A stretch of 64,000 nt of DNA from Sepioteuthis lessoniana (GCA_963585895.1 CAUZXS010002461.1:93061-157060); one strand, 5' to 3'; positions 41,701 through 50,694 are shown, counted from the stretch's first letter. Notes: generated from the letters alone by a model not told the origin. Program-made: numbers and translations.

Positions 41701-41885
41701 AATACAGTGACTGCATCACTTAGGGTGTCCTCATTATGACACTAAACTACATCTGATGGTGAGGCTCCATTCTGGTGGTTTTTAGAGGAGTAACTCTTCG
41801 TTACTATTACTTCCAGGTTCACTCTGACCAAAAGTGGTAGTACCTGTTTAGGTCCCATATATGGGTCAAATTGATCGGTCAAAAA
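41701..41885 (+). repeat. Dispersed repeat R1, copy 1
   Basis: This is the first of three diverged copies of a non-coding repeat of about 200 bp. Shared anchors: GACTGCATC near the start, ATCTGATGGTGAGGCT at 41,751-41,766, CGTTACTATTACTTCC, GGTTCACTCTGACC, and GGGTCAAAT at the end. I do not recognise the family. The orientation given is arbitrary. Confidence 0.75.
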
Positions 41886-41957
41886 TATTCATACTCAATA
41901 GGACCATGTGCCAGAAATATCACTTAAGAAATATGAAGCCCATTCGGTAGGCGCTGT

Positions 41958-42160
41958 TGAATACACTGACTGCATCTCTGCAGAGTAAGCCCCCCACCAA
42001 CGAGTGTCTTGGATATTGCACGAAACAATCTGATGGTGAGGCTTTAGTAATACGGCAGCTTTGGGGAATGTAGAGGACTCCTTCATTGCCATTATTCCCA
42101 TTTCCACTTTGACCCAGAATGGTAGCATCTGATAGGGTCCTATCTATGGGTCAAATACAA
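41958..42160 (+). repeat. Dispersed repeat R1, copy 2
   Basis: It lies in tandem with copy 1 (offset about 260-277 bp). It shares AATACACTGACTGCATC at 41,960, ATCTGATGGTGAGGCT at 42,028-42,043, TTGCCATTATTCCC and CTTTGACCCAGAATGG, and ends with CTATGGGTCAAATAC. The minus-strand open frame across it is incidental. Confidence 0.75.
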
Positions 42161-42370
42161 CTGTTTGACATTTAAACCGTATGCAAACAAATGAGTAATG
42201 CTAAATTGAACTGTTAGAAATAGAACTGTTTGATGATTTAGCTGTGTGAAAGCAAATGACTGACGTTTAATTCAATTGTTAGTGATACATAGCAATACTT
42301 GAAACCATTTAACTTTGTTAACTTTTGCTAATTTGAATCGTTAGAAATAGAACTGTTTGATCCTTTAACA
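42159..42370. repeat. Degenerate ~63-bp tandem repeat, 3-4 units
   Basis: Recurring pieces are AACTGTTTGA (42,159; 42,224; 42,351), GTTAGAAATAGAACTG (42,213 and 42,340, 127 bp apart, about two units) and GCAAA(C)AAATGA / GCAAATGACTGA. The units are quite diverged. The stretch 42,371-42,425 that follows is almost pure A/T. Confidence 0.65.
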
Positions 42371-42429
42371 GTGTGTATTTAAAATATATATCTATAAATC
42401 ATATATTTAATATATATGTAAAAACAGAA

Positions 42430-43215
42430 TTTGATATTAGATAACCAAAAATGGTTGATATGCCATAAAACCAAACCTAACCAAACCAAGCTAAAACTTA
42501 AGAAATATCCTCAAAAAATATAAATATGAACTTACAACGAATGTGATTCCCTAACCTCTTGGTATAAAATAACCCCGAGGAAGCTGATATGCCATTATAA
42601 TCAATCAATCTATCTTAAGAAACAACAACACAAAAATATAAATATGAACATACAACGAATGTGATTCCCTAACCTCTTGGTTTAAAATAACCCCGAGCAA
42701 GCTGATATACCATTATTATCCATCAATCTATCTTAAGAAACAACAACACAAAAATATAAATATGAACATACAACGAATGTGATTCCTTAACCTCTTGGCA
42801 TAAAATAACCCCGAGCAAGCTGATATACCATTATAATCAATCAGTCTATCTTAAGAAACAACAACACAAAAATATAAATATGAACATACAACGAATATGA
42901 TTCCCTAACCTCTTGGCATAAAATAACCCCGAGCAAGCTGATATACCATTATAATCAATCAATAAATCTTAAGAAACAACAGCACAAAAATATAATATGA
43001 ACATACAACGAATGTGATTCCCTAGTCTCTTGGCATAAAATAACCCCGAGCAAGCTGATATACCATTATAATCAATCAATCTATCTTAAGAAACAACAGC
43101 ACAAAAATATAATATGAACATACAACGAATGTGATTCCCTAGTCTCTAGACATTATGTAAACGGGGATGAATTGACATGTAAAAATCAGTTAGTCAATCT
43201 TCGTTGATTATAGTC
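42430..43215. repeat. 118-bp tandem repeat, about 6 units plus degenerate ends
   Basis: ACAACGAATGTGATTCC starts at 42,534, 42,652, 42,770, 42,888, 43,005 and 43,122, a period of 118, 118, 118, 117 and 117 bp. Each unit also carries CCTAACCTCTTGG, AAAATAACCCCGAGCAAGC, TGATATACCATTATAATC and TCTTAAGAAACAACA. Units at 42,430-42,530 and 43,140-43,215 are clearly related but diverged. A single diverged copy lies inverted at 50,345-50,420, next to the same SINE family that abuts this array. Confidence 0.92.
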
Positions 43216-43224
43216 ATTTACTAA

Positions 43225-43322
43225 TTTTTTTGTTTAGATGAGGCACAAGGCCGTATAAATGGGGCACCCAGTGAAACTCGAACTTACTCGTAAGATTTTG
43301 CTAGTCTCGCGAGGCACCCACA
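43225..43322 (-). mobile_element. tRNA-derived SINE family B, A-box-deleted copy
   Basis: Read on the minus strand it has a box-B-like GAGTAAGTTCGAGTTTC (plus-strand core 43,274-43,286), then GGGTGCCCCATTTATACGGC, then a tail with CATCTAAACAAAAAAATTAG. Compared with the copy at 43,338-43,463, the head jumps from GTGCCTCG to CGAGACTAGC. About 20 bases that would contain the A box are missing. Confidence 0.75.
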
Positions 43323-43337
43323 ATAAAAAAACAAGTA

Positions 43338-43463
43338 CTAATTTACTAAGCTTTTTGCTTAGATTTGCCACAAGGCCGTGTAAATCGGACACTCCATGAA
43401 ATTCGAACTCACTCATGAAGGTTTGCTTGTCTAGATAGCTAAGCATTGCACTACCCGAGGCGC
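43338..43463 (-). mobile_element. tRNA-derived SINE family B, copy 2
   Basis: The minus strand starts GCGCCTCGGG, followed by an A-box-like TAGTGCAATGCTTAGC, then a B-box-like GAGTTCGAATTTC (plus strand 43,398-43,410), then ACGGCCTTGTGGC and a tail AATCTAAGCAAAAAGC. It lies in tandem with the A-box-deleted copy and matches the plus-strand copy at 50,475-50,605. It is non-coding. The head is tRNA-like but not an intact tRNA gene. Confidence 0.82.
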
Positions 43464-43509
43464 TTCTTCGGTATGTATTTTCGTATTTTTTTAATAACAG
43501 TCACCAGTT

Positions 43510-43682
43510 GGTATTTTCATAATTTTAAAAAGGTAAACGACAGCAAAATAGAGTCCGGTTAACACAGTTCTCTTGCTGTCGAAATAAACACAATATGTAT
43601 TTTTGTATTTTTACAAGTTAAGCGACAGCAACATAAAGTCCTGCTAACACAGTTCTCTTGTTATCGAAATAAACAGAATCAT
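43510..43682. repeat. Two-copy 85-bp tandem repeat with hairpin arms
   Basis: CGACAGCA at 43,538 recurs at 43,623 (85 bp), followed in both units by TAACACAGTTCTCTTG and CGAAATAAACA. Unit 1 has perfect inverted arms CGACAGCAA (43,538-43,546) and TTGCTGTCG (43,573-43,581). In unit 2 the right arm is decayed (TTGTTATCG). It is unrelated in sequence to the 85-bp satellite at 45.5-49.8 kb despite the same period. Confidence 0.75.
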
Positions 43683-44388
43683 ATCACCTTCTCTCATCCC
43701 CTTAAAAAAGTCCCTCCACCAAAAAGAAAGTCGAGTCGTTGGTTGACTTAATAAGAATTTTTAATTTTTGTGTTTTTATTATAAGTGGCATGTAACGATA
43801 TCTGAGTTTTGTTAGTATGTGAGAGAATTTACAAACACTTTTTTTTCTTTAAGAATAAAATGTTATCTTTCAGAATGATGCAAAAATAGGAAAAAAATAA
43901 AATAGAATAAACAAAATTAATCTTCTTTTTTTTTTCCGTATATTCTCCCATTTTTTTTGTTGTATCTACAGGTGTGCAACTGTGTAGTCCAGAAAATTTC
44001 TTCATTGATACCTCATGGGGTGAATGAACACTTGATGTAGGAAGGAAAAAAATGGCAGCGGATTAAATTAAAAGTAAATAAAGCAACCGACATTATCATC
44101 ATAATACGCCCTGTCATCCGCATATTTTGACATATGAATTATCAGCGTTACGGATGCGGCCATTTTGAACTTTTCAGAGTCGGAAAAGGTCAAGCATATC
44201 TTTATCATTCAAGGAAGACATCATCTATAATGTCAACTACCTTAGCTTGTTTCTTCCGACGACAGATGCTTTGAATGGATTCACACAATTTTCTCTTTTA
44301 TAAAACTTTAAAAAATGAAATATCGGTTTGTTTACATCAATAATCTAATGATCACAAAGGGAACCTTGTCATGGCATAATGTTTATAT
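43683..44388. other. Apparently single-copy AT-rich DNA, no feature supported
   Basis: This stretch has several poly-T and poly-A runs (for example near 43,842, 43,925 and 43,950). I see no tandem repeat, SINE head or open frame of note. A pyrimidine tract followed by TCTACAG at 43,965-43,971 looks like a splice acceptor, but there is no coding sequence after it. The segment 44,100-44,170 is less AT-rich and contains ATCCGCAT and CGGATGCGGCC. Confidence 0.5.
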
Positions 44389-44490
44389 AGGAGGTGCCCG
44401 TGGTGTAATGGTTATCGTCACAGGATATGGACACGGCGACACGAGTTCAAATACTGGACCTGACTGATTGCATTTCACATAGGATAATGT
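44389..44490 (+). mobile_element. tRNA-derived SINE family A, 3'-truncated copy
   Basis: The head reads AGGAGGTGCCCG, an A-box-like TGGTGTAATGGTTA (44,401-44,414) and a B-box-like GAGTTCAAATAC (44,443-44,454), then CTGATTGCATTTCACATAGG. It matches the minus-strand copy at 44,731-45,057 over about 100 bases and then stops matching, so it lacks the body and tail. The open frame starting at 44,427 begins inside this SINE and is not a gene. Confidence 0.83.
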
Positions 44491-44730
44491 TTACAAATTC
44501 GTTTTTTGAATCACTTGCTGAATCTAAAAAAGAAAGTGCCATCATTTTGTTGGAGAGTAATAACGCGTTGATAACGCCATGCAGATTTGATACTTCATTT
44601 AATGATTTCGGTTCTTACTTGGTGCCTCATATTTGTGGCTTTGTAGTAAATGTAATTTACCCTTTTTGGTCATAATCAATAAATATGCAAGTTCGAATTG
44701 TATATTCTTGTAAACGTTTTTTTTTTTTAA
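44491..44730. other. Spacer between inverted SINE A copies
   Basis: I see no recognisable feature here. A T-run at 44,717-44,729 is the reverse complement of an A-rich SINE tail and probably belongs to the minus-strand SINE that follows. Confidence 0.5.
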
Positions 44731-45057
44731 TGGGGAGAAACGGTTCGGTAAGTCGTAAGCATTTATCATATTTACCCAACCCCTCCACTCGGGCAGGATA
44801 TGACACAAGGTCAATTTTTTAAGCGGAGTTTAACAGGTTTGAATTCAGAGTTTTCCTTCTCCTAGACTAGTTGCCTCACCAAGGCTGAAAAACCTAGTCT
44901 GCCCTACTATTTACCCATAGCTAAAGGGAGAATAATTGGATTCATACATTTCCCAAGGGTATTAGTGCTATGTGAAATGCAATCAGTCCATGATTTGAAC
45001 TCGTGTTGCCATGTCCAATTCCTGCGACGATAACCATTACACCACTGGCACCTCCTT
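44731..45057 (-). mobile_element. tRNA-derived SINE family A, near full-length copy
   Basis: Minus-strand order: AAGGAGGTGCC (45,047-45,057), A-box-like TGGTGTAATGGTTA (45,031-45,044), B-box-like CGAGTTCAAATC (44,992-45,003), TGATTGCATTTCACATAG, a body with TTCTCCCTTTAGCTATGGG and TTGGTGAGGCAACTAG, then GACCTTGTGTCATATCCTGC and GAGGGGTTGGGTA (ending 44,773), followed by an A-rich end. The body and tail match the copy at 61,118-61,374. I cannot name the SINE superfamily from memory with confidence. Confidence 0.85.
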
Positions 45058-45335
45058 AAATGTCGTAAACATTTATAAGTCATGTCAGAGATCAGTCATT
45101 GGTTTTGGTACCATGTAATTCTGTAAAACGTGTCATATGTCACTTGTAACTCGGTGAACAGATTAGTATCGCCAAGTAACGTTCTCATTGCACTGAGAGA
45201 TGCTACAAAGGCGAGTTACGTGATTTGGCAACTTGACAAACTAATAGGTTATTGAAGATGGAAGTAAAGAGAGAAACACGAGTTTTTAACGGAACATACG
45301 CAACAGAAAAAAATCAAAACTAATACATAAAGGTT
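45058..45335. other. Unassigned sequence before the inverted-repeat element
   Basis: There is no open frame, tandem repeat or SINE box here. GAAGTAAA near 45,260 and again (inverted) near 50,020 could mean that the terminal repeats of the next element extend further in a decayed form. Confidence 0.4.
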
Positions 45336-45445
45336 TATGACGAAAATAGAAAACAAAGTAATCCTAAAAAAATGAATTTATCATCATGGAAAGTCAACGT
45401 TGAAACGTTTCGATTTTAGTAAACCTTCATCAGGACTTTAAGATA
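45336..45445 (+). repeat. Left inverted terminal repeat
   Basis: This is the arm matching the reverse complement of 49,880-49,989. Its inner half (45,390-45,439) carries the candidate hammerhead fold on the minus strand. Confidence 0.7.
45390..45439 (-). ncRNA. Candidate type I hammerhead ribozyme
   Basis: Read on the minus strand from 45,439 to 45,390. Helix I 5' arm AAAGTC (45,439-45,434). Core box CTGATGA (45,433-45,427). One extra A (45,426). Helix II GGTTT / loop ACTA / AAATC (45,425-45,412, five pairs with one G-U). Core GAA (45,411-45,409). Helix III ACGTT / loop TC / AACGT (45,408-45,397, five pairs). Cleavage-site base T (45,396), giving a GTT triplet that fits NUH. Helix I 3' arm GACTTT (45,395-45,390), six perfect pairs with the 5' arm. 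Type I hammerheads with short helix III are known from Penelope-like elements and retrozymes. The extra A between core and helix II is non-canonical. Activity is an inference. Confidence 0.45.
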
Positions 45446-45459
45446 GATCGTTGTTCTTG

Positions 45460-48400
45460 CAACTGTTGTTTCTCTGTCTAAATAAATATAAAGAAACTTA
45501 GCTAGCGGGTACACAATCCCGCTTGCTAGATATGAACAGAAACGCTAAATAGTGGTAGCAAAATAGATAAATATACAGAAAGTGAGCTAGCAAGTATACG
45601 ATCTTGTTAACTAGATATGGAGAGAAACGCTAAATAGTGGTAGCAAAATAGATAAATATACAGAAAGTGAGCTAGCAAGTATACGATCTTGTTAACTAGA
45701 TATGAAGAGAAACGCTAAATAGTGGTAGCAAAATAGATAAATATACAGAAAGTGGGCTAGCAAATATATGAGCTTGTTAACTATATATGAAGAGAAACGA
45801 TAAATAGTGGTAGCAAAATAGATAAATATACAGAAAGTGGGCTAGCAAATATATGAGCTTGTTAACTATATATGAAGAGAAACGATAAATAGTGGTTGCA
45901 AAATAGAAAAATATACAGAAAGTGAGCTAGCAAGTATACGATCTTGTTAACTAGATATGAAGAGAAACGCTAAATAGTGGTAGAAAAATAGATAAATATA
46001 CAGAAATTGAGCTAGCAAGTATACGAGCTTGTTAACTAGATATGAAGAGAAACGCTAAATAGTGGGAGCAAAATAGATAAATATACAGAAAGTGAGCTAG
46101 CAAGTATACGAGCTTGTTACTTAGTATGAACAGAAACGATAGATAGTGATAGTAAAATAGATAAATATACAGAAAGTGAGCTAGCAAGTATACAATCTTG
46201 TTAACTAGATATGAAGAGAAACGCTAGATAGTAGTAGCAAAATAGATAAATATACAGGAAGTGAGCTAGCAAATATACGAGCTTGTTAACTAGAGATGAA
46301 CAAAAACGCTAAATAGTGGTAGCAAAATAGATAAATATACTGGAAGTGAGCTAGCAAGTATACGATCTTGTTAACTAGATATGAACAGAAACGCTAGATA
46401 GTGATAGCAAAATAGATAAATATACAGAAAGTGAGCTAGCAAGTGTACGATCTTGTTAACTAGATATGAACAGAAACGCTAGATAGTGATAGCAAAATAG
46501 ATAAATATACAGAAAGTAAGCTAGCAAGTATACGAGTTCGTTAACTAGATATGAACAGAAACGCTAGATAGTGATAGCAAAATAGATAAATATACAGAAA
46601 GTGAGCTTGCAAGTATACGAGCTTGTTAACTAGATATGAACAGAAACGCTAGATAGTGATAGCAAAATAGATAAATATACAGAAAGTGAGCTAGCAAGTA
46701 TACGATCTTGTTAACTAGATATGAAGAGAAACGCTAAATAGTGGTAGCAAAATAGATAAATATACAGAAAGTGAGCTTGCAAGTATACGATCTTGTTAAC
46801 TAGATATGAACAGAAACGCTAGATAGTGGTAGCAAAATAAATAAATATACAGAAAGTGGGCTAGCAAATATATGAGCTTGTTAACTATATATGAAGAGAA
46901 ACGATAAATAGTGGTTGCAAAATAGAAAAATATACAGAAAGTGAGCTAGCAAGTATACGATCTTGTTAACTAGATATGAAGAGAAACGCTAAATAGTGGT
47001 AGAAAAATAGATAAATATACAGAAATTGAGCTAGCAAGTATACGAGCTTGTTAACTAGATATGAACAAAAACGCTAAATAGTGGTAGCAAAATAGATAAA
47101 TATACAGAAAGTGAGCTAGCAAGTATACGAGCTTGTTACTTAGTATGAACAGAAACGATAGATCGTGATAGTAAAATAGATAAATATACAGGAAGTGAGC
47201 TAGCAAATATACGAGCTTGTTAACTAGAGATGAACAAAAACGCTAAATAGTGGTAGCAAAATAGATAAATATACTGGAAGTGAGCTAGCAAGTATACGAT
47301 CTTGTTAACTAGATATGAACAGAAACGATAGATAGTGATAGCAAAATAGATAAATATACAGAAAGTGAGCTAGCAAGTGTACGATCTTGTTAACTAGATA
47401 TGAACAGAAACGCTAGATAGTGATAGCAAAATAGATAAATATACAGAAAGTAAGCTAGCAAGTATACGAGTTCGTTAACTAGATATGAACAGAAACGCTA
47501 GATAGTGATAGCAAAATAGATAAATATACAGAAAGTGAGCTAGCAAGTATACGATCTTGTTAACTAGATATGAAGAGAAACGCTAAATAGTGGTAGCAAA
47601 ATAGATAAATATACAGAAAGTGAGCTTGTAAGTATACGATCTTGTTAACTAGATATGAAGAGAAACGCTAAATAGTGGTAGCAAAATAGATAAATATACA
47701 GAAAGTGGGCTAGCAAATATATGAGCTTGTTAACTATATATGAAGAGAAACGATAAATAGTGGTTGCAAAATAGAAAAATATACAGAAATTGAGCTAGCA
47801 AGTATACGAGCTTGTTAACTAGATATGAAGAGAAACGCTAAATAGTGGTAGCAAAATAGATAAATATACAGAAATTGAGCTAGCAAGTATACGAGCTTGT
47901 TACTTAGTATGAACAGAAACGATAGATAGTGATAGTAAAATAGATAAATATACAGAAAGTGAGCTAGCAAGTATACAATCTTGTTAACTAGATATGAAGA
48001 GAAACGCTAGATAGTAGTAGCAAAATAGGTAAATATACAGGAAGTGAGCTAGCAAATATACGAGCTTGTTAACTAGAGATGAACAAAAACGCTAAATAGT
48101 GGTAGCAAAATAGATAAATATACTGGAAGTGAGCTAGCAAGTATACGATCTTGTTAACTAGATATGAACAGAAACGCTAGATAGTGATAGCAAAATAGAT
48201 AAATATACAGAAAGTGAGTTTGCAAGTATACGAGCTTTTTAACTAGATATGAAGTGAAACGATAGATAGTGATAGCAAAATAGATAAATATACAGAAAGT
48301 GAGCTAGCAAGTATACGATCTTGTTAACTAGATATAAACAAAAACGCTAAATAGTGGTAGCAAAATAGATAAATATACAGAAAGTGAGCTAGCAAGTGTA

Positions 48401-49849
48401 CGATCTTGTTAACTAGATATGAACAGAAACGCTAGATAGTGATAGCAAAATAGATAAATATACAGAAAGTAAGCTAGCAAGTATACGAGTTCGTTAACTA
48501 GATATGAACAGAAACGCTAGATAGTGATAGCAAAATAGATAAATATACAGAAAGTGAGCAAGCAAGTGTAGGAGCTTGTTCACTAGATATGAAGAGAAAC
48601 GATAGATAGTGATAGCAAAATAGATAAATATACAGAAAGTGAGCTAGCAAGTATACGTGCTTGTTGACTAGGTATGAACAAAAACGCTAAATAGTGGTAG
48701 CAAAATAGATAAATATACAGAAAGTGAGCTAGCAAGTGTAGGAGCTTGTTAACAAGATATGAAGAGAAACGATAGATAGTGATAGCAAAATAGGTAAATA
48801 TACAGGAAGTGAGCTTGTAAGTATACGATCTTGTTAACTAGATATGAATAGAAACGATAGATAGTGTTAGGAAAATAGATAAATATACAGAAAGTGAGCT
48901 AGCAAGTATACGAGCTTGTTAACTAGATATGAACAGAAACGCTAGATAGTGATAGCAAAATAGATAAATATACAGAAAGTGAGCTAGCAAGTATACGTGC
49001 TTGTTGACTAGATATGAACAAAAACGCTAAATAGTGGTAGAAAAATAGATAAATATACAGAAAGTGAGCTAGCAAGTATACGAGCTTGTTCACTAGATAT
49101 GAAGAGAAACGATAGATAGTTATAGCAAAATAGATAAATATACAGAAAGTGAGCTAGCAAGTATACGATCTTGTTAACTAGATATGAAGAGAAACGATAG
49201 ATAGTGTTAGCAAAATAGATAAATATACAGAAAGTGAGCTAGCAAGTATACGAGCTTGTTAACTAGATATGAACAGAAACGCTAGATAGTGATAGCAAAA
49301 TAGATAAATATACAGAAAGTGAGCTAGCAAGTATACGAGCTTGTTGACTAGATATGAACAAAAACGCTAAATAGTGGTAGCAAAATAGATAAATATACAG
49401 AAAGTGAGCTAGCAAGTGTAGGAGCTTGTTAACTAGATATGAAGAGAAACGATAGATAGTGGTAGAAAATAGATAAATAGACAGAAAGTGGGCTAGCAAG
49501 TATACGATCTTGTTAACTAGATATGAACAAGAACGCTAAACAGTGGTAGCAAAATAGATAAATATACAGAAAGTGAGCTAGCAAGTATAGGAGCTTTTTA
49601 ACTAGATATGAAGAGAAACGATAGATAGTGGTAGCAAAATAGATAAATATACAGAAAGTGAGCTAGCAAGTATAGGAGCTTTTTAACTAGATATGAAGAG
49701 AAACGATAGATAGTGATAGCGAAATAGACAAATATACAGAAAGTGAGCTAGCAAATATACGAGCTTGTTAACTATATATGAAGAGAAACGATAGATAGTG
49801 ATAGCGAAATAGACAAATATACTAAGACTGAAGAAGCAAGTAAACGATG
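45460..49849. repeat. 85-bp satellite array, about 51 units
   Basis: The period is exact: AACGCTAAAT at 45,541, 45,626 and 45,711, then AACGATAAAT at 45,796. Unit landmarks are AGTGGTAGCAAAATAG, ATAAATATACAGAAAGTGAG, CTAGCAAGTATACG, TCTTGTTAACTAGATATGAA and GAGAAACG. Each unit contains CTAGCAAG and, eight bases later, CTTGTTAACTAG, an imperfect dyad. The edge units are diverged: the left one reads CTAGCGGGTACACAATCCCG and the right one AATATACTAAGACTGAAG. Rows of units are duplicated: the AGTGGTTGC unit recurs at 45,891, 46,910 and 47,759 (about 12 and 10 units apart). There is no coding. Confidence 0.95.
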
Positions 49850-49879
49850 GATCGTTGTTCTAGAAGCACTTATTTCACC

Positions 49880-49989
49880 ATCTTAAAACCCTGGTGAATC
49901 TTTACTAAAACCAAAACGTTTTATCGATGACTTTCCATTATAATAAATTCGTCACATTTGAATTACTACGTTTTTCGATTTTCTTCATA
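49880..49989 (-). repeat. Right inverted terminal repeat
   Basis: This is the inverted partner of 45,336-45,445. The hammerhead-like core is decayed here: the box reads CTGGTGA instead of CTGATGA, CCAAAAC replaces CGAAAC, and the helix I arm AAAACC no longer pairs fully with GACTTT. Confidence 0.7.
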
Positions 49990-50344
49990 CGGTCGGATTC
50001 CTTTCCATTATTTACTTCTATAAACGTTTATCTAAATACAAATAAATAATGGAACGATACGTTTTGACAAAGTGGAGAGAAAGGGAATGAAAGAACACGC
50101 TGAAGATCTAAGAGAAAGAAAACGAAGATAAGATAAATCCCCACTATAAAAATCACATTGCGTCAAATCCTGCCTGGTGGGAGGCACGGATAAATATCCT
50201 TACCACTTAGTAGAGGCTATTGTCAGCTTATTCTTAACCCTTTCAACAGTGTGACCATAGATATGAAGAGGGTCAGGATGCTTTATATCATATACAGATA
50301 TCTATGAATATGATATTTCATATGTAAGCGCCAATATATAATAA
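49990..50344. other. Unassigned spacer with a short inverted match to 41.5 kb
   Basis: GATGCTTTATATCATATAC at 50,277-50,295 is the exact reverse complement of 41,541-41,559, which flanks the 79-bp array. Matching thins out quickly beyond those 19 bases (a weak CTTCATATCTATGGTCACAC against GGATAGGCCTTCACAC resemblance). No open frame or SINE box is seen. Confidence 0.5.
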
Positions 50345-50420
50345 GTTTTATACGAAGTTTGGTTAGGTTAATTTGTTTAATGGTATGTCAGTTCCTTGCG
50401 GGTTATCTAATGCCGAAATT
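50345..50420 (-). repeat. Lone diverged monomer of the 118-bp repeat
   Basis: The plus strand reads TTAATGGTATGTCAG, CCTTGCGGGTTATC and TAATGCCGAA. The reverse complement of the 118-bp unit reads TAATGGTATATCAG, TGCTCGGGGTTAT and TTATGCCAAG. The outer GGTTAGGTTAATTTG also matches the reverse complement of CCAAACCTAACCAAACC at 42,470-42,486. Confidence 0.65.
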
Positions 50421-50474
50421 TGATTAATTTGTAAATGTTTGGTTGTGATCTTAACTACATTTTTAATATCCCAG

Positions 50475-50605
50475 GACGCTCGGGTAGTGCAATGGTTAGC
50501 AAGCTTGATCAGTAAACCTAAAAGAGTGAGTTCGAGTCTCATTGGGTGCCCCATTCATATGTCCTTGTTCCACATCTAAGCAAAAAAGCTAAGTAAATTA
50601 CTACA
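50475..50605 (+). mobile_element. tRNA-derived SINE family B, plus-strand copy
   Basis: The head GACGCTCGGG is followed by an A-box-like TAGTGCAATGGTTAGC (50,485-50,500) and a B-box-like GAGTTCGAGTCTC (50,528-50,540), then ATTGGGTGCCCCATTCATAT and the tail ATCTAAGCAAAAAAGCTAAG. It matches both minus-strand copies at 43.2-43.5 kb. Its A box is intact, so it could represent the parental form. Confidence 0.85.
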
Positions 50606-50694
50606 TTTTTAATGTCCCAGAGTATTTTTAAAAATTTACATTTCCATTTGTTTATGATCATTTATTTACATATAATTATGATTTCAGGTATTCC

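Larger units (their letters stand above)
45336..49989. mobile_element. Composite element: inverted terminal repeats enclosing an 85-bp satellite
   Basis: The 110-bp sequence at 45,336-45,445 matches the reverse complement of 49,880-49,989 almost end to end, at roughly three quarters identity by eye, including ATGGAAAGTCA, TTTTAGTAAA and TTTAAGAT. Just inside these arms, the same 12 bases GATCGTTGTTCT occur in direct orientation at 45,446-45,457 and 49,850-49,861. Between them lies the 85-bp array. No transposase or reverse transcriptase is present, so this would be a non-autonomous element. No clear target-site duplication is seen. The alternative is two independent insertions of one repeat in opposite orientation. 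Confidence 0.6.

Noticed and set aside
41895..42128. 77-codon minus-strand open frame
   Set aside because: It lies on the second R1 repeat, is not kept open in the other R1 copies and has no known motif.
43510..43682. Relationship between the two-copy 85-bp repeat and the 85-bp satellite
   Set aside because: The periods coincide but the sequences share no landmark.
43940..43975. Splice acceptor (pyrimidine tract plus TCTACAG at 43,965-43,971)
   Set aside because: No open frame or donor site supports an exon. Such tracts are common in AT-rich DNA.
44401..44454. Functional tRNA gene
   Set aside because: A- and B-box-like motifs are present, but flanking stems do not form a cloverleaf and the sequence continues into a SINE body in the related copy. 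The same applies to 43.4, 45.0, 50.5, 50.7 and 61.1 kb.
44427..44675. 82-codon plus-strand open frame
   Set aside because: It begins inside a SINE head and runs into unassigned AT-rich sequence. There is no recognisable protein feature.
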